Below, in pieces: positions 25,734 to 37,700 of a stretch of DNA of 64,000 nt. Source of the stretch: Halichondria panicea. Lineage: Eukaryota > Porifera > Demospongiae > Suberitida > Halichondriidae. The DNA is taken from NCBI RefSeq assembly GCF_963675165.1, contig NC_087391.1:2685001-2749000 (forward strand), written 5' to 3'. Made by a program: the position numbers and the translations under genes. The notes under the pieces were generated by a model. That model did not search any database, was not told where the DNA came from, and saw only the letters and a program-made list of their open reading frames with translations. Every line of letters begins with the position of its first letter. Within the stretch, counting starts at the first letter, position 1.

Positions 25734-28358
25734 ATGGAGTTTGGCTGTACACCTGGTGACCTGTATGCTGGGTATATAGTGGAGGACAGTGACTTAGAGT
25801 TTTCTGACTGCTCAGGAAAAGAAAGGTAGATTCTATAATTATAACATGCTCTCCATACTGCACTGTAGCAAATTCCTGCAACTGAGACTAGCCTTTCTTC
25901 TAATACAGCGCCACCCTAATAGAAGCGCCAAGTCTGGAAGCGCATACTCCAATTGAGCGTGCGCCAAGTAAATTTTTTTGGCTGGCGTTATCACGCGGCC
26001 TGAAATCGAGGCTACATATGCTATTATAGCCTCGTGGAACAGCTACCGTAATTGATGTAACTACCATAATTAATTTTAAGTGCCACATCAGCATCAGCAT
26101 CAGCATAATTTTTTAGGTCCTAAAAAAGCGCCAACCGTTGCTGGAATTATTTTTTTCTGGCACTTATAAAAAGGCTTGTTTGAGACATCAAGACAATCAT
26201 TCTGCATCTTTGACCCTTCACACTTCTAAACAGTTGTCTAACCCATAGCTACAGTCAATAAACGTTGTTCACGAGTCATTCAGCTCTCAACGGTGCAACT
26301 AGCAAGTGAAACTGAGCTAAACCACTCCCATTTTCTCTACAAATTCTATTCTAGCCTCGATTCCAGGCCGCACTGAGGCCTTGTGAAGGAGGCTAATTCT
26401 ATACTAGCTGTAGAACATAAAGGCCACTATAATTTAGGCGCCAGCTGGACTGAACGCAATTTTTTGTAGTCTAAGAGATGCACCACTCAGAAATGATATT
26501 GTTGAATAAATTGTGTGGGTTGACTGCTTACCACACCTTTATTCTTTGCACGTTATACAGTAGACTCTCCAGTCACCTTGGGACAGAGCAGCTTGGCCGG
26601 AATAGCGAGGTGGCTGTATTTCAGGAAATAGCCGTGGCTTAAAAACAACCTTACCTCGAATCTAATGACTAATTTTGCGGTTCTTGTCTCGAGGATAATG
26701 AAGGATAATGAATCATTCAACTATGTAAGTGTAATCCAACCAAACCACACCCAAAACGTCATATCCGGCCGTAATTGAAAACCTAATTTGGGGCAGCTAG
26801 CACTGGCCAGTATACAAAATAGCGAGTGGCCGCACTTCAGGGTGAGTTTTGTGCGGTAAACATCTAGCTAGCAATCTGTGCCAAACCAAATGACCGGTAT
26901 ATCGAGGTGGCCGTACTTCAGAGAGCCGGAATAGCGTTAGCAATTAAACAATTTTCGTGTAGGATTGCTAACCCACGAAAACAGCGAAATTAAGCCCCTC
27001 GAAATTTCACTCTCTACGGTAAATCATCAGTAATACATGTTTGTATACCTTTTCTCTCTCAGCTCAGGCGAAGATGGAGAAGAGATGGGCCATTGCAAAT
27101 CTGCTCAGCATGGCCCCAGTGGCGATTCAGACGATGAGTTTTCCAGGGAAATGGACAAGGAGTTATTGTCAAAGATACAGTTCTCAGTGTCACCCAGCGT
27201 AGCTCAGGCAACTAATATTACCCGGATGTGTGAAGTAATTGCTAAACCAAAAGAGGAACCGGCAATGTCAACTGGTAAATAATTATAGTAATAGTTGCAG
27301 GCCGCGCTATTGAATTATGTTTTCATTTTGGTTGCATTTCATTTTGTTATGCCTTTGAGGAAGGACACACTGGTTCTGCATAAATGTTACTTTTCTGTTG
27401 CAGGCTCCCCCAAGCCCAAGTCGATAATTGTTCAACCACAGAACTCTCATGAAGTCTATGATGAGCTCTGCTTTGATTCATCAGAAAGTGAGGGTGAGGA
27501 TGACCAGGCAGGAAGCACCCGATATGTGGGCAAGAAAGTTAGCAAGCTGTCTAATGACGAGCTGTTCTATGACCCTGGTCTGGACGACGAGGACGAGAGA
27601 TGGGTCAACAGGCAGAGAATGGCTTATCATAATGGTTGGTTACCGATGTTGGCCATGTCCCAATAAGGCAAAAAGACACGAGCACATGCAACATGTACAT
27701 TGTGATTATAATGGGATACGAGCTGCTATTAGCATACAGATACAAGAATGTTTTACAATAATGACTGTACTGTGCTTGAATTAATACTTTACTTCAGTTA
27801 AGGTGTCTCATTCACTCGAGAAGCAAAAGAAGAGTAAGCGAGCCTGGTCAAAGCCTGCAAACACTGGGGAACACGTTGGGTCTGAACACAAGACAGAAGA
27901 TAACGAGACAGTGAAAGATGCAGCAGCTCAGGATTTGGAGTCACGCCTGTCAAAGTCGGATGCTGTGTTAAACTGTCCTGCTTGCATGACAACTCTGTGC
28001 CTCGACTGTCAAAGGTAAAATTAATATTGAAAATTGAAGCTAATCACCATGTGTGGATAAACTATACACCTTCATGTTAATTTTTCCTAATTCCTGCCAC
28101 AGACATGACCAATACGTGAGCCAGTACAGAGCGATGTTTGTCCTCAATTGTGTGATTGTGAAAGAAGAGACACTCACCTATAATCCAAAATCTGGAAAAA
28201 AGGGTCAGAAGCGGAGAAGAGGGAAGGATAAGGGAAATGTGACTGAGGAACAGTCTGCCTACCATCCCGTAAAATGTCACGAATGCAATACCGAAGTTGC
28301 TGTTTATGATCACGATGAGGTGTTTCACTTCTTTAACGTTTTAGCTAGTGCTCCATGA
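25734..28358 (+). CDS. EAPP: E2F-associated phosphoprotein
   Basis: Exons 25734-25825, 27063-27274, 27404-27634, 27798-28014, 28103-28358 join to 1008 nt (335 residues; human EAPP is about 285). EAPP is a nuclear phosphoprotein that binds activating E2Fs and affects E2F-driven transcription. Diagnostic sequence: DELCFDSSESEGEDD, SNDELFYDPGLDDEDERWV, then the highly conserved C-terminal zinc-binding part SDAVLNCPACMTTLCLDCQR, YRAMFVLNC, YHPVKCHECNTEVAVYD and EVFHFFNVLAS. Exon 1 (starts MEFGCTPGDLYAG, ends CSGKE) was placed by its acidic, YA-containing sequence and by an exact phase match to exon 2; it is less certain than exons 2-5. It opens toward SLC3A in a head-to-head arrangement. Intron 1 (1.24 kb) holds two MITE fragments. 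Confidence 0.93.
25900..26130. repeat. Inverted-repeat segment with GCGCC motifs
   Basis: TTTCTTCTAATACAGCGCCA on the left and CCTAAAAAAGCGCCAACC on the right, with repeated GCGCCAAGT blocks and a (CAGCAT)3 run at 26088-26107. It resembles the ends of the element at 51272-51888, so it may be a diverged relative. Confidence 0.45.
26558..26946 (+). mobile_element. MITE family D (CAGTAGACTCT / GGCCGGAATAGCG), copy 1
   Basis: Shares the 380-bp pattern of 49221-49600 in the opposite orientation: CAGTAGACTCTCCAGTC, GGACAGAGCAGCTTGGCCGG, GGTGGCCGTACTTCAGAGAG and GCCGGAATAGCG. The right terminus is cut off by the family C fragment that follows. In EAPP intron 1. Confidence 0.8.
26946..27018. mobile_element. 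MITE family C fragment
   Basis: AATTTTCGTGTAGGATTGCT and CCACGAAAACAGCGAAATT match the interior and right part of the family C copy at 52291-52516. It ends about 45 bp before the EAPP exon 2 acceptor. Confidence 0.65.
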
Positions 28359-28778
28359 AGCAAATCATTTCTGTTCCCTTCAAGTGCTTATTGCATTAAT
28401 TATGTTGACAGCATTCATGATTAAAACCACATTCATAGTCAATTGTTCTCTGGGTGGAGCAGATCATGTGATCTGTATGAATATCATTATCCTAACACCT
28501 GGATACATTCTAATTGAACCCCTGTTTTAAAGTTTTAAAGTATTAGACCCATGGTACATGACTAGACTGTTGTTGTTGAAGGCACGTATCATTATACGTA
28601 CACGGCTGTGTGCTCTCTGGGTATTAGTCTATGTACAGAGCTACAAGATACTGATACGACGTTGTTTGTATCCTACAATCACTGGAGTCTATTTGTGTGT
28701 GGGGGAAACTTGGCTACCAAGGCCACCCAGGTAGCTGTATTCAGAGCTACTGTACTGTAGAGAGGAGCCTAGAGAATC
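28359..28778. other. Intergenic region between EAPP and the CCDC88-like gene
   Basis: 420 bp with the EAPP 3' end and the promoter or 5' UTR of the next gene. No clear AATAAA or TATA box was found. No repeat family was recognised. Confidence 0.4.
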
Positions 28779-31700
28779 ATGTCTAACTCTACAACACCCA
28801 CTGGTCCCACAAAGGCTGAGCAGTTTATGAACTCTCCTCTAGTGGCATGGGTGAGTTTTGTATTAAATGTTGTTAATTAATAGATACTATAGAACTCAAT
28901 GGCACGGTTTTTTGTTGCTAAAAGACTTTGTTTAGTCTTCGATTAAAGTTGATAATTGTGTGTCATTATGTGTGATCAACGTTCCAAGTCATTGCCTAAT
29001 GGTTTTAATATACGAAAGGTAGCATATGTCCCAATGGTACACACGTAGCCTGGACTACTGTAGTTGTTTGCGCTCTTGCCAACTGTGTGTGGAGAGATAC
29101 TACATTTATCTTGGTGTTTTGATGTTGTTGTCGATAAGCTAATTAGATTTCCTTTATTAGGTAAAGAGTTAGGTAAAGAGATGCGCTGTAGTACAAATAC
29201 ACCATTAGTACACGCACAAGTGTATGTTTATATTGTCTAATTCATGTTTATACAATTCCTGATCCTGTACATGTAGTACACAGTCAAAAGTAGAGGTAAT
29301 AAGAGAGCGAGGGTGGAGAGCAAGAGTGTCGAAAATAGCTATACATGTGTGCTGCATTGCGTTCGTTTCAGCGTATCAAGTTTATTGCGTAACAAGAGTG
29401 GTTTCCATCCTCTCCAAGACAACTACTGTCTTTGTTTAGGAATAGAGCTTTCTACAGGTATATACTGGTAACCGCCTTCTATCTACTAGACTGTCTATGC
29501 ACACATCTAGCCACACATGTAGCTAAACTGCACTAGCATGCGAGCAGCTTCACAATGAGTTATAAAGCGCCATGCAGCTCATGTACGTCATGTATGTCAT
29601 GTTACTTTCCACACACACACTCCCTCTCTCATATTTTGTTATGCACTCCTCATAGGTGCTTATCGCGATCGAATAATGATTGCCGACAGTATTGATTAGT
29701 TTGTGCTTTTTGTTGCTATGATGAGGGAAAATGGGTATGTAATGTACATTTAGTCGCTGTAATTATGTAGATACGTATAGGATATACCATTCCTACGAAG
29801 AGGATATACGTGAGTGCATATCCTCTGAGTAGGTGTGGTGACTTACACCACGTGACTGCAGCACTATAAAAAGACCTCCCCCACGATGCATACTGCAAAA
29901 GAGCAAAGCTATGTCAGATTTTGCAGCCGTCAAAGAGCCAGTTGAGCAACATGTCGATTCCTTGGTCCAAGCGTTGTGCATTCGACGTCCCTTACTGGAG
30001 TTGCAAGGGATAAAATGTATCTGAACCACGCCCATGGACCCATGGAGGCTTATATTAGCCATCTTGTTGGAGAGCAGCTTCCGTGTTTTTGCGGTCGCTT
30101 TGAGTCTTAGTACCATCAAGCATAGCTCCTTTCTCTTTGCTTACACTTTCGAACAAATGAAAACACCTTGAAAACTGTGCATGCCTGGGACTGTATGTTA
30201 TTTTTCTATGTATCATACAGCTGTTGACCAATGAGATCAATTAGTGGTGACGTAAGTGTGGTACAAAACAGTGAAAGATTAGGTACATGTACGTATGTAC
30301 ATGTATATGCTCAGTATTAGTAGGTAAGGTGCAATGTGTTTCGTGTCAGGCTTCTAGGAACTTTCAATCTTTTCAGTAATACAATTGAATCCATTATAAT
30401 AGTACTCTCCGAATGTACTGTGTTATTTGTAGCTATCTGGTTTTGACAAGGTACATTAAGCCAACTATGGTTGTGTGTCAACGTAGTGTGAATTGCTGCT
30501 GAGCCTTTGACGTATTATATTGTGCACTATAAATGTACGTTGCTCTTGTGTCAATTATCAATTTGTTTGTTCCTCAGTTTTGATTGTCCCATGATAGATA
30601 GATGTACATTCATGTTGGCAGTTACTAGTTTCCTAGTTCACTCGGTTGCAATATTGAATTGAAATTATGCCTTAGGATGAGTTCCATGTCAAAGTGGATG
30701 TACTATTATGTTTCAGCAACGCTGTTCCTTCAAACTTGAGCCAGAGGCTTCAATATTTGTAGTAGAACAGAAAATAGATGTTCCTCGAGGGTATGCCAAC
30801 CATTAAATTTTAACCAACCCAGTATTTGAGCCGTCAAACTAATAGGCAGTTTTGGTCTGATTTATGTCATAATGTGAACTTTATTAATACCTGCAGCTCA
30901 AAACATTTGACCAGACTGTGCCAATAGAGACTGTGCATGACCTGAGCAATGGAGTACTGCTCAACAAAGTTATGTACACTGTGTAAGTGAATGATAAAGT
31001 AATCAGCCACTCTTGAAACACTTTTTGTATTGTGTAGTGTTCATTGTAGTGGGATTTGCAGCTTAATATTTGTGAATTGTTCCTCTGATTGTATGTACAG
31101 TATACAATTATTTTTTATCTGTTTTTCAGGGACCCCAATGCCTACAGCATGTCCAAAGTTAACAGGAGTGTCACCTTGGACTTGGCTTTGTGTCTACAAA
31201 ACTTCCAAATTTTGGTACAGAGGATTAAGCACTTTTACCTCACTTCTGTCCAACAGCTCGTCATTTGTAATCTCCCTAACATCTCGTCAATCTGCTACGA
31301 TCCAGAGTCAGGTGTGTAGAGCATACAGTATACGTACATGTATACTTACTGGCGTGTCTAACGAGGGGCTTTGGAGGCTTGAGCACCCCTCTGGCCTCCC
31401 AGACAACCATGAGACTATATAATCTAGCTATCAGCACTGGTGTAGCTTAACTGAGCAGTTTTATCGAATTCTCTATGCATATGAATTTACATTTATTGGC
31501 TTGATTGAGCAAGCAAATAGGGTATCAACAACTTTTTTTCCTGTAAATCCTGAGCACCCCCTGCTTCAATTTCTAGAAATGCCCCTGTTCACAGTACATG
31601 CAACATGAAGTATGCATAATTAATTCACACAGCCACTTTGTGTGTGTATGGCACCCCAAGTTTTCTATTTACATTGTAAATGCCTCAAGCATCAAATGAA

Positions 31701-34700
31701 TTGTATTCCTTTGCTGTAAGTGTTCCTAAACCCATAGCTCAGGCTTGCATCATAACTTTGTGGGGTCAACCCATAAATTGCTAATTGTTCTTCCCCCAGA
31801 CTTTAGTCTAGACCAGTTGGAGAAGTTGCTCACTCTGCTACTGGGCTGTGCCATACAGTGCGAATCCAAGGGCCCCATCATTGAAAACATGAAGAGCATG
31901 GACCTATCTCAGCAACAGTCACTTGTGCTGCACATCCAACAGGTCACTGACTCCACCGACTATGTATGCTCCATAGACTGGAACGACCTCGAGGAGATCT
32001 CGAAACAGTGAGAGCTGCAAACAGTATTGTATTCCATAGCTGTACGTGTGAAATCAAACAAGCAGAAGCTCAATGCAATTTGTTCTTGGTCTGTATTGTC
32101 ATACTCCCATACTCTATCTACATACTTCCAGATTATTGTCATACATACACTATCAACTTGCTTTCAGGAGCCTTGAAGGGCTATGTCGGCACGCCTATAT
32201 TCACCTTCAACGTGTAGCCAAGGAGCGAGACCACCACTATGACCATATCACAGAGATCCTACTAGAGAGAGATTATTACAAGAGCCTTCATGACTCACAG
32301 AACTCTGAGCTCTCTGTTCATCATGTAAACGGTTTGCCAGTATCGTCACCGATAAGATCACCCTCTGTAAATCCTGAGATGATTGAGCTCAAGAAAAAGT
32401 GTAGGGCACTGCAAGAGAAACTGTGAGTTGTGCTGACATCTGTATAACAAAAGTTACTTTGTTCAGTTTATGTAGACAGGTACATGCACATAATAATGCC
32501 CGTAATTAGTATTATGTGCGTGACCAGTGCACACATCCTACCAAGTACATGTACAATGTATGGCATGAACAACGTACTACATGTATGTACAGTAGAACCT
32601 CATTATCCGGAAGTACATGCCACACCTACGAGGAGGATATGTACCTACATGTGTACATGTATATTATGTTCTCCGAGTAGGTGTGGTATATCATATCTGC
32701 TACCGTGGCATGTGACTGCAGCATTATAAAAGGACCTCCCCCTAGCAACAATTCAGTGCATGATGCATACTGCAAGACTATGTCGGATTTTGCAGCACTA
32801 GTTAAGCAACACGTCGGGTCCTACGGATGCTCAGGAGCTTCCTAGGTCCAAGCGCTGTGCATTCGATGTCTTTTGCTGCAGTTGCAAGCTCTTCTTGGCT
32901 AAAATGTATACAGACCCATATAATATAGAGGGCTTAACAATCTTATTGGAGAACATTTTCCGTGCTTCTGCCGTCATTTGGAGTCTTAGTACCGTCAAGC
33001 ATGGCTCCTTTCTGTTTGCTTACTTTCTTTGACAATTAATGACAAACACCTTAATATCTGTGCATGCCTGCATGGGGCCGTATGTTATTCTTCTATAATA
33101 ATCCTACAGCTGACAAATTTTTCTACGATGGAGACAAATCAGAAAATGGGCATGTCTTTTAAATACGCAATGAATAACTGTTTCCATGGAGACATGCATG
33201 ATATCTTCTGTGCATGCCTAGACGACCAGGTACACTAAATTTGGATCAATAAGTGGGTGGATCAAGGCGTAGTTTATCTGCATCTGGACTAAGGTGTCTG
33301 GATAATTGTAGTTCTACTGTACCTTTGTTTAGTATTAGGGTTAGTAAGTATAATTTAGCAACTTAGCAGGCCTTTATCTAATATCCAAATAAATTTTTGT
33401 TCCGAGATAGCATCAATTCTCGGGTACTATACTGACAATAAGAATTTCCCGGGGGGCGAGCGCCTCTCCCCTAAATGAAGCCCTGCTTTAAGTACTTGCC
33501 TGATCCGTTTTACCGTTATTGCCCACATACACAGAGACGGCAGGGCCGAAACTCTTTCTGATGCCCGCGAGGAAGGTGACAAACTGAGATTGGCTGTGAA
33601 ACAGCTCCATCAAGAAAAGAGAGAGTTGGCTGAAGATGCTAAGAGTGTGCGGGTGTACAGGGATGAAGTTGAAGCTCTCAGAGTTCAAAGTGCAAAGGTT
33701 GAAAAACTTGAGATCGAAGTAATTAAGTACAAGCAGAAGGCCGAAGATACTGATTACTTGAAGAAAAGAATTGCTGTAAGTCTCATCAATCACGTGAATA
33801 TCAAAATCCTCTTAGTCTATTATGCATCACTGTACTATGTACATGTACAGGATATTAAAACTTTTACCTCACTCTTCCCCTCAGGACCTTCAAGGCCAGA
33901 ATGACCTGATGTCACAAACCAAAAAGCTCCTGGAGCAGAAGGCCACTTCTTTGTCTGCCAAGACTGAGGGTATGGATGAGCTTCAAGAAGCTGTAGTGTC
34001 CTGCAAGGTGAGAGCGGAGGCTCTGGAGGAGGAAAAGGAGATGGACAGTCAGAGAATAGAGGAGCTACTCAGTAACAATACGCGACTGGAAATAGACAAC
34101 AGGCAGTAGTGAGTATTGTTGTATTGTGTGGAACTAAAGTATTAATTGACACAAATACATTGTACATATTTTTATGTGCATGTACAATACTTAAATCTGT
34201 TGCATGGCAACCAAAGGCTTAGTTTGTTATTTGTTATGTGAAAATGTGTGCACTGCACTGTTCAGAGCTGTACCGTAATGGAATGGAACTCGTTCAGTTT
34301 ATAAGCTCAATTTCTTTCATTCCAGTCAAGAAAAGTGTGCTCTGCTGACTAGTGAGCTGGAATCCTTAAGAGAGTCGTCTGCCTCCAGCATTGGAGCTCC
34401 AGGAGAATCTAGTAGCCTTAGCTTTGAGCTAACAGAGGCTGATTTGTAAGTAATGCACACGCACCTTCTCCCACACACAAAGTGCTGACGAACATTTGCT
34501 ATAATAATGTCGTAAGTGGATGTTAATTATTTTGATTGCTAATGTACTAGAATGTTTTGCGAGCATCAAACATATGCGAACTTTGCGATGGTTGATCAAT
34601 TTGCAACAATAAAATCCGCAAAACCTAAATTATTACTAGTAAATACACACGATCCTTGCCAGAACGCAATAGTTAGATCGCAAAGGGTAAAATTTGCTGC

Positions 34701-37700
34701 TGATTTGGTTAGATCGCAAAGGGTAAAATTTGCTGCTGATTTGGCTCATTCGCAAAGGTTTTGACCAGCAAAACATTCTAGTAATACGGTACTGCACCAG
34801 GAGTGCATGCCTGACTGCACATTGTACACATACAACACCTGTACTGTACACAAAATATAATTATAACTTGTGTGGATGTTTGTATGTGAATGTAATTTGA
34901 TCACTCTGCAAATGTCTATGTGCATGCTTAGAAGTGTCTCATTCTAATCTCCTGTCCCATCAGAGCATCAAAGGTGAAGGTGGTCCGGCTTGAGAAAGAG
35001 GCTCGTGAAATGGAAAAGACAATGGAGGCTTTGAGGCATGCCCAAGCCAAAGGAGCTGAGCTGGAGAAAACTACCAAGAAACTTCATGCTCAGACACACA
35101 GTGACAGGAAAGATATAATTAAGCTGAAGGAAGAGAATGAAGTGTTGAAGGTGAAGGCCAGTCGTGTGGACAAGCTGCAGGTGGAGCTCAGCACTCAGAG
35201 GGAAAGGCTTGATGAGGCCAATAGGATAGCACCAAAGTTGAAGGTTGGTGATTTACTAGTGCGACGAGATTTAGACCATAGTGCTGTGCCAGAAAGCATG
35301 CTATAATGTGCCTGTTCTGTTTGTGGTAAAAGGTCACCACATGTGGTCACCAATTACATGTACATCATCTTTAGAAGTGTGTAATAAATTCAATGCTGTT
35401 CATAATTATATTCAGAATATCAAAGTTCGCAATGAGAACCTCTTGGAAGCTAAGGCTAAACTGGAGGATGAAGTGGAGGCCCTTCAGGCTAAAGTGGCCC
35501 TAATCAGTGAGTATTGTCTCTGTAGTAAACGCTTTACATTATGTCTCTATTAATTCACTCAAAGGTCACATTCAGGATGAAAATGCTTCTCTCAAAGTCC
35601 AACTAGACTCTCATAACTCAGTAAGTTGTGTATACTACTATTGTATACCTGCTACCTGCTTGCATTAAATGTGTATTCTTCACAGCATTATTGTATACAT
35701 TCTTGCATACCCGCTGTATTATTATGGTTAACATACTGTACAATGGTTGTGCTATAATTGTTACTGTGGTAACACTTTAGGAACATGAAGAGGACCAGAG
35801 AAGACTGCAAGAACTATTAGAACAAAACGCACAGCTAGAACTGGAGAAAAAGAAAGTGTAAGTAAAAAGATTGCGTTAGTAGCTCATGTACTGAGCTTTG
35901 CACTGTATTTTCACTTTAGATTTGAAGAGTCTGAGGCACAGCGAGCCCAATTGTTGCAGCTGCAGACTAGGAGCAGTTCGAGTGCTCACAAGACGATACT
36001 CAGCCCTCCAAGGGTCTCAGAAGCTGAAATGTATGTTCATTAATTTTATACAGATTATTACAGTGTAGTAGTTGCACAATGTAGATGCCTTATACAGTTT
36101 GAGGTATCACGTATGCAATTCATTTGGTAGCAAATGATCTATGCATGTAGTCATGCACTCCTAGTGTGTAGTATACATTGTTTGTTGCCTTTTGACCTTT
36201 GAGATCAAAGGAAATGCAGTCCCAGTACATGTATATGGCATAACCATTGTAGGGCCGATATATGGCATAATTATTGCAGTGAGTTAGAGGAAGATGCTTT
36301 GAGTCGCATTCTCAACCTACTATTCATTTCCAATACCCGGTACCCTATTAAAATGATTGTATATACAATGTAGCTCTATTAATGCCTGGGAGTAAACGGT
36401 TGATACTTTCCTTATCACGTATTTTTGCACCAGAGTGTCACTTTGAAGTACATGTACATGTATACGTGTTACATACATACATGTAACCGATCCAGCTATG
36501 GAAAGCCTGGCTAATTAGGTGGTCTTAGGTGAATTCTTGGTTTTGGGGTTGCCCGGTACCTGAATGCAAATGTTGGGGGGGGGTTTGAGCCAGTGGGGGG
36601 ATATCCCCCCTTTTCAAGTGTGTACTTTAAGTTCGATTTTAAGATAGAAAAATGCAGTGACGTGTGTTGTGCCTTTCCCAGAGCATCTCGTGCCAAGCTC
36701 CAAAGATTAGAGAAAGAGACTCGTGAGTTAGAGAAATCGATAGAGGCTCTGAGGCATTATCAGGCTAAGTGTGGAGAGCTAGAAAAGATGAACAAAAAGC
36801 TTCAATCACAGGCTCACACTGATCGAAGAGAAATCATCAGACTTAAGGAAGAGGTCCAAGGAAGTAGGTCCAAAGTAACACGACTAGAGATACAACAGTC
36901 TGAAATGAAAAGCCAGGAAGAGCGACTCGAGGATATTGACGGAGCTAGTACCAGAAAGATGATGGTGAGTGCTCCTGGACACATTGTGGCACATACTGGT
37001 CGGTATACGATGTACTAGTAGATATACATGTGCAGCATTCACACCTGGGAGAGTCTAGTGCAGTGTGTATAACAAACCCACAGATACATTGTTACGTAAC
37101 ATGTAGTTCATAAAAATATCTGGCGATCGTTACGTATACTAGCCAATATTGTTACACACATTCTGTGTCTGTCATTCACTTAGGAGCTGCGTCAGCAGAA
37201 TGCCCTCCTCTCGGAGACCAAGGTGTTGCTAGAGGAGGAGCTAACTGGGCTGCATGCCAAACTGGAGCAGTTGGGTGACATTCAGGCAGACAATGCTGCC
37301 CTCAATGTGAGAGTGGAGAGTCTGGAAGATGAGATAAATGAAGAAGGACTCAGGATGCAGGAGCTCCTACAGCAGAATGCTCAGCTTGAGATGAGCCAGG
37401 ACAGCAAGTAAGGCATGCATGGTCGTCAATCTTCTGTTTTGCAGTCTTTTCATGACTCTGTCCAAGCCTGTACTGTACGTATAATTAGTTTTAAATCTTT
37501 TACCGTGTTGCTACAGTATTGTGTATAATTATTGTGTGTGGCTAACATAATTATTATTATTTACAAAAACTTTGTGAGTGCTTATGGCTTTGCAAGAACG
37601 ATCAACAGCAAGTAGTAAATACGGTTGGATTAGCTGTTACGTTGATTATTAAACTGAGATGTGTAGACAGCCGCCGGTTATAGAAGTCAGTCAGTGTCGT

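Noticed and set aside
29793-30240. Minus-strand ORFs of 108 and 61 residues in the family H element
   Set aside because: Only short pieces are shared with the second copy, where the frame is broken; substitutions do not favour synonymous sites.
34672-34743. Possible CRISPR-like repeat
   Set aside because: Only two directly abutting 36-bp units without spacers, inside a MITE, in a eukaryotic intron.
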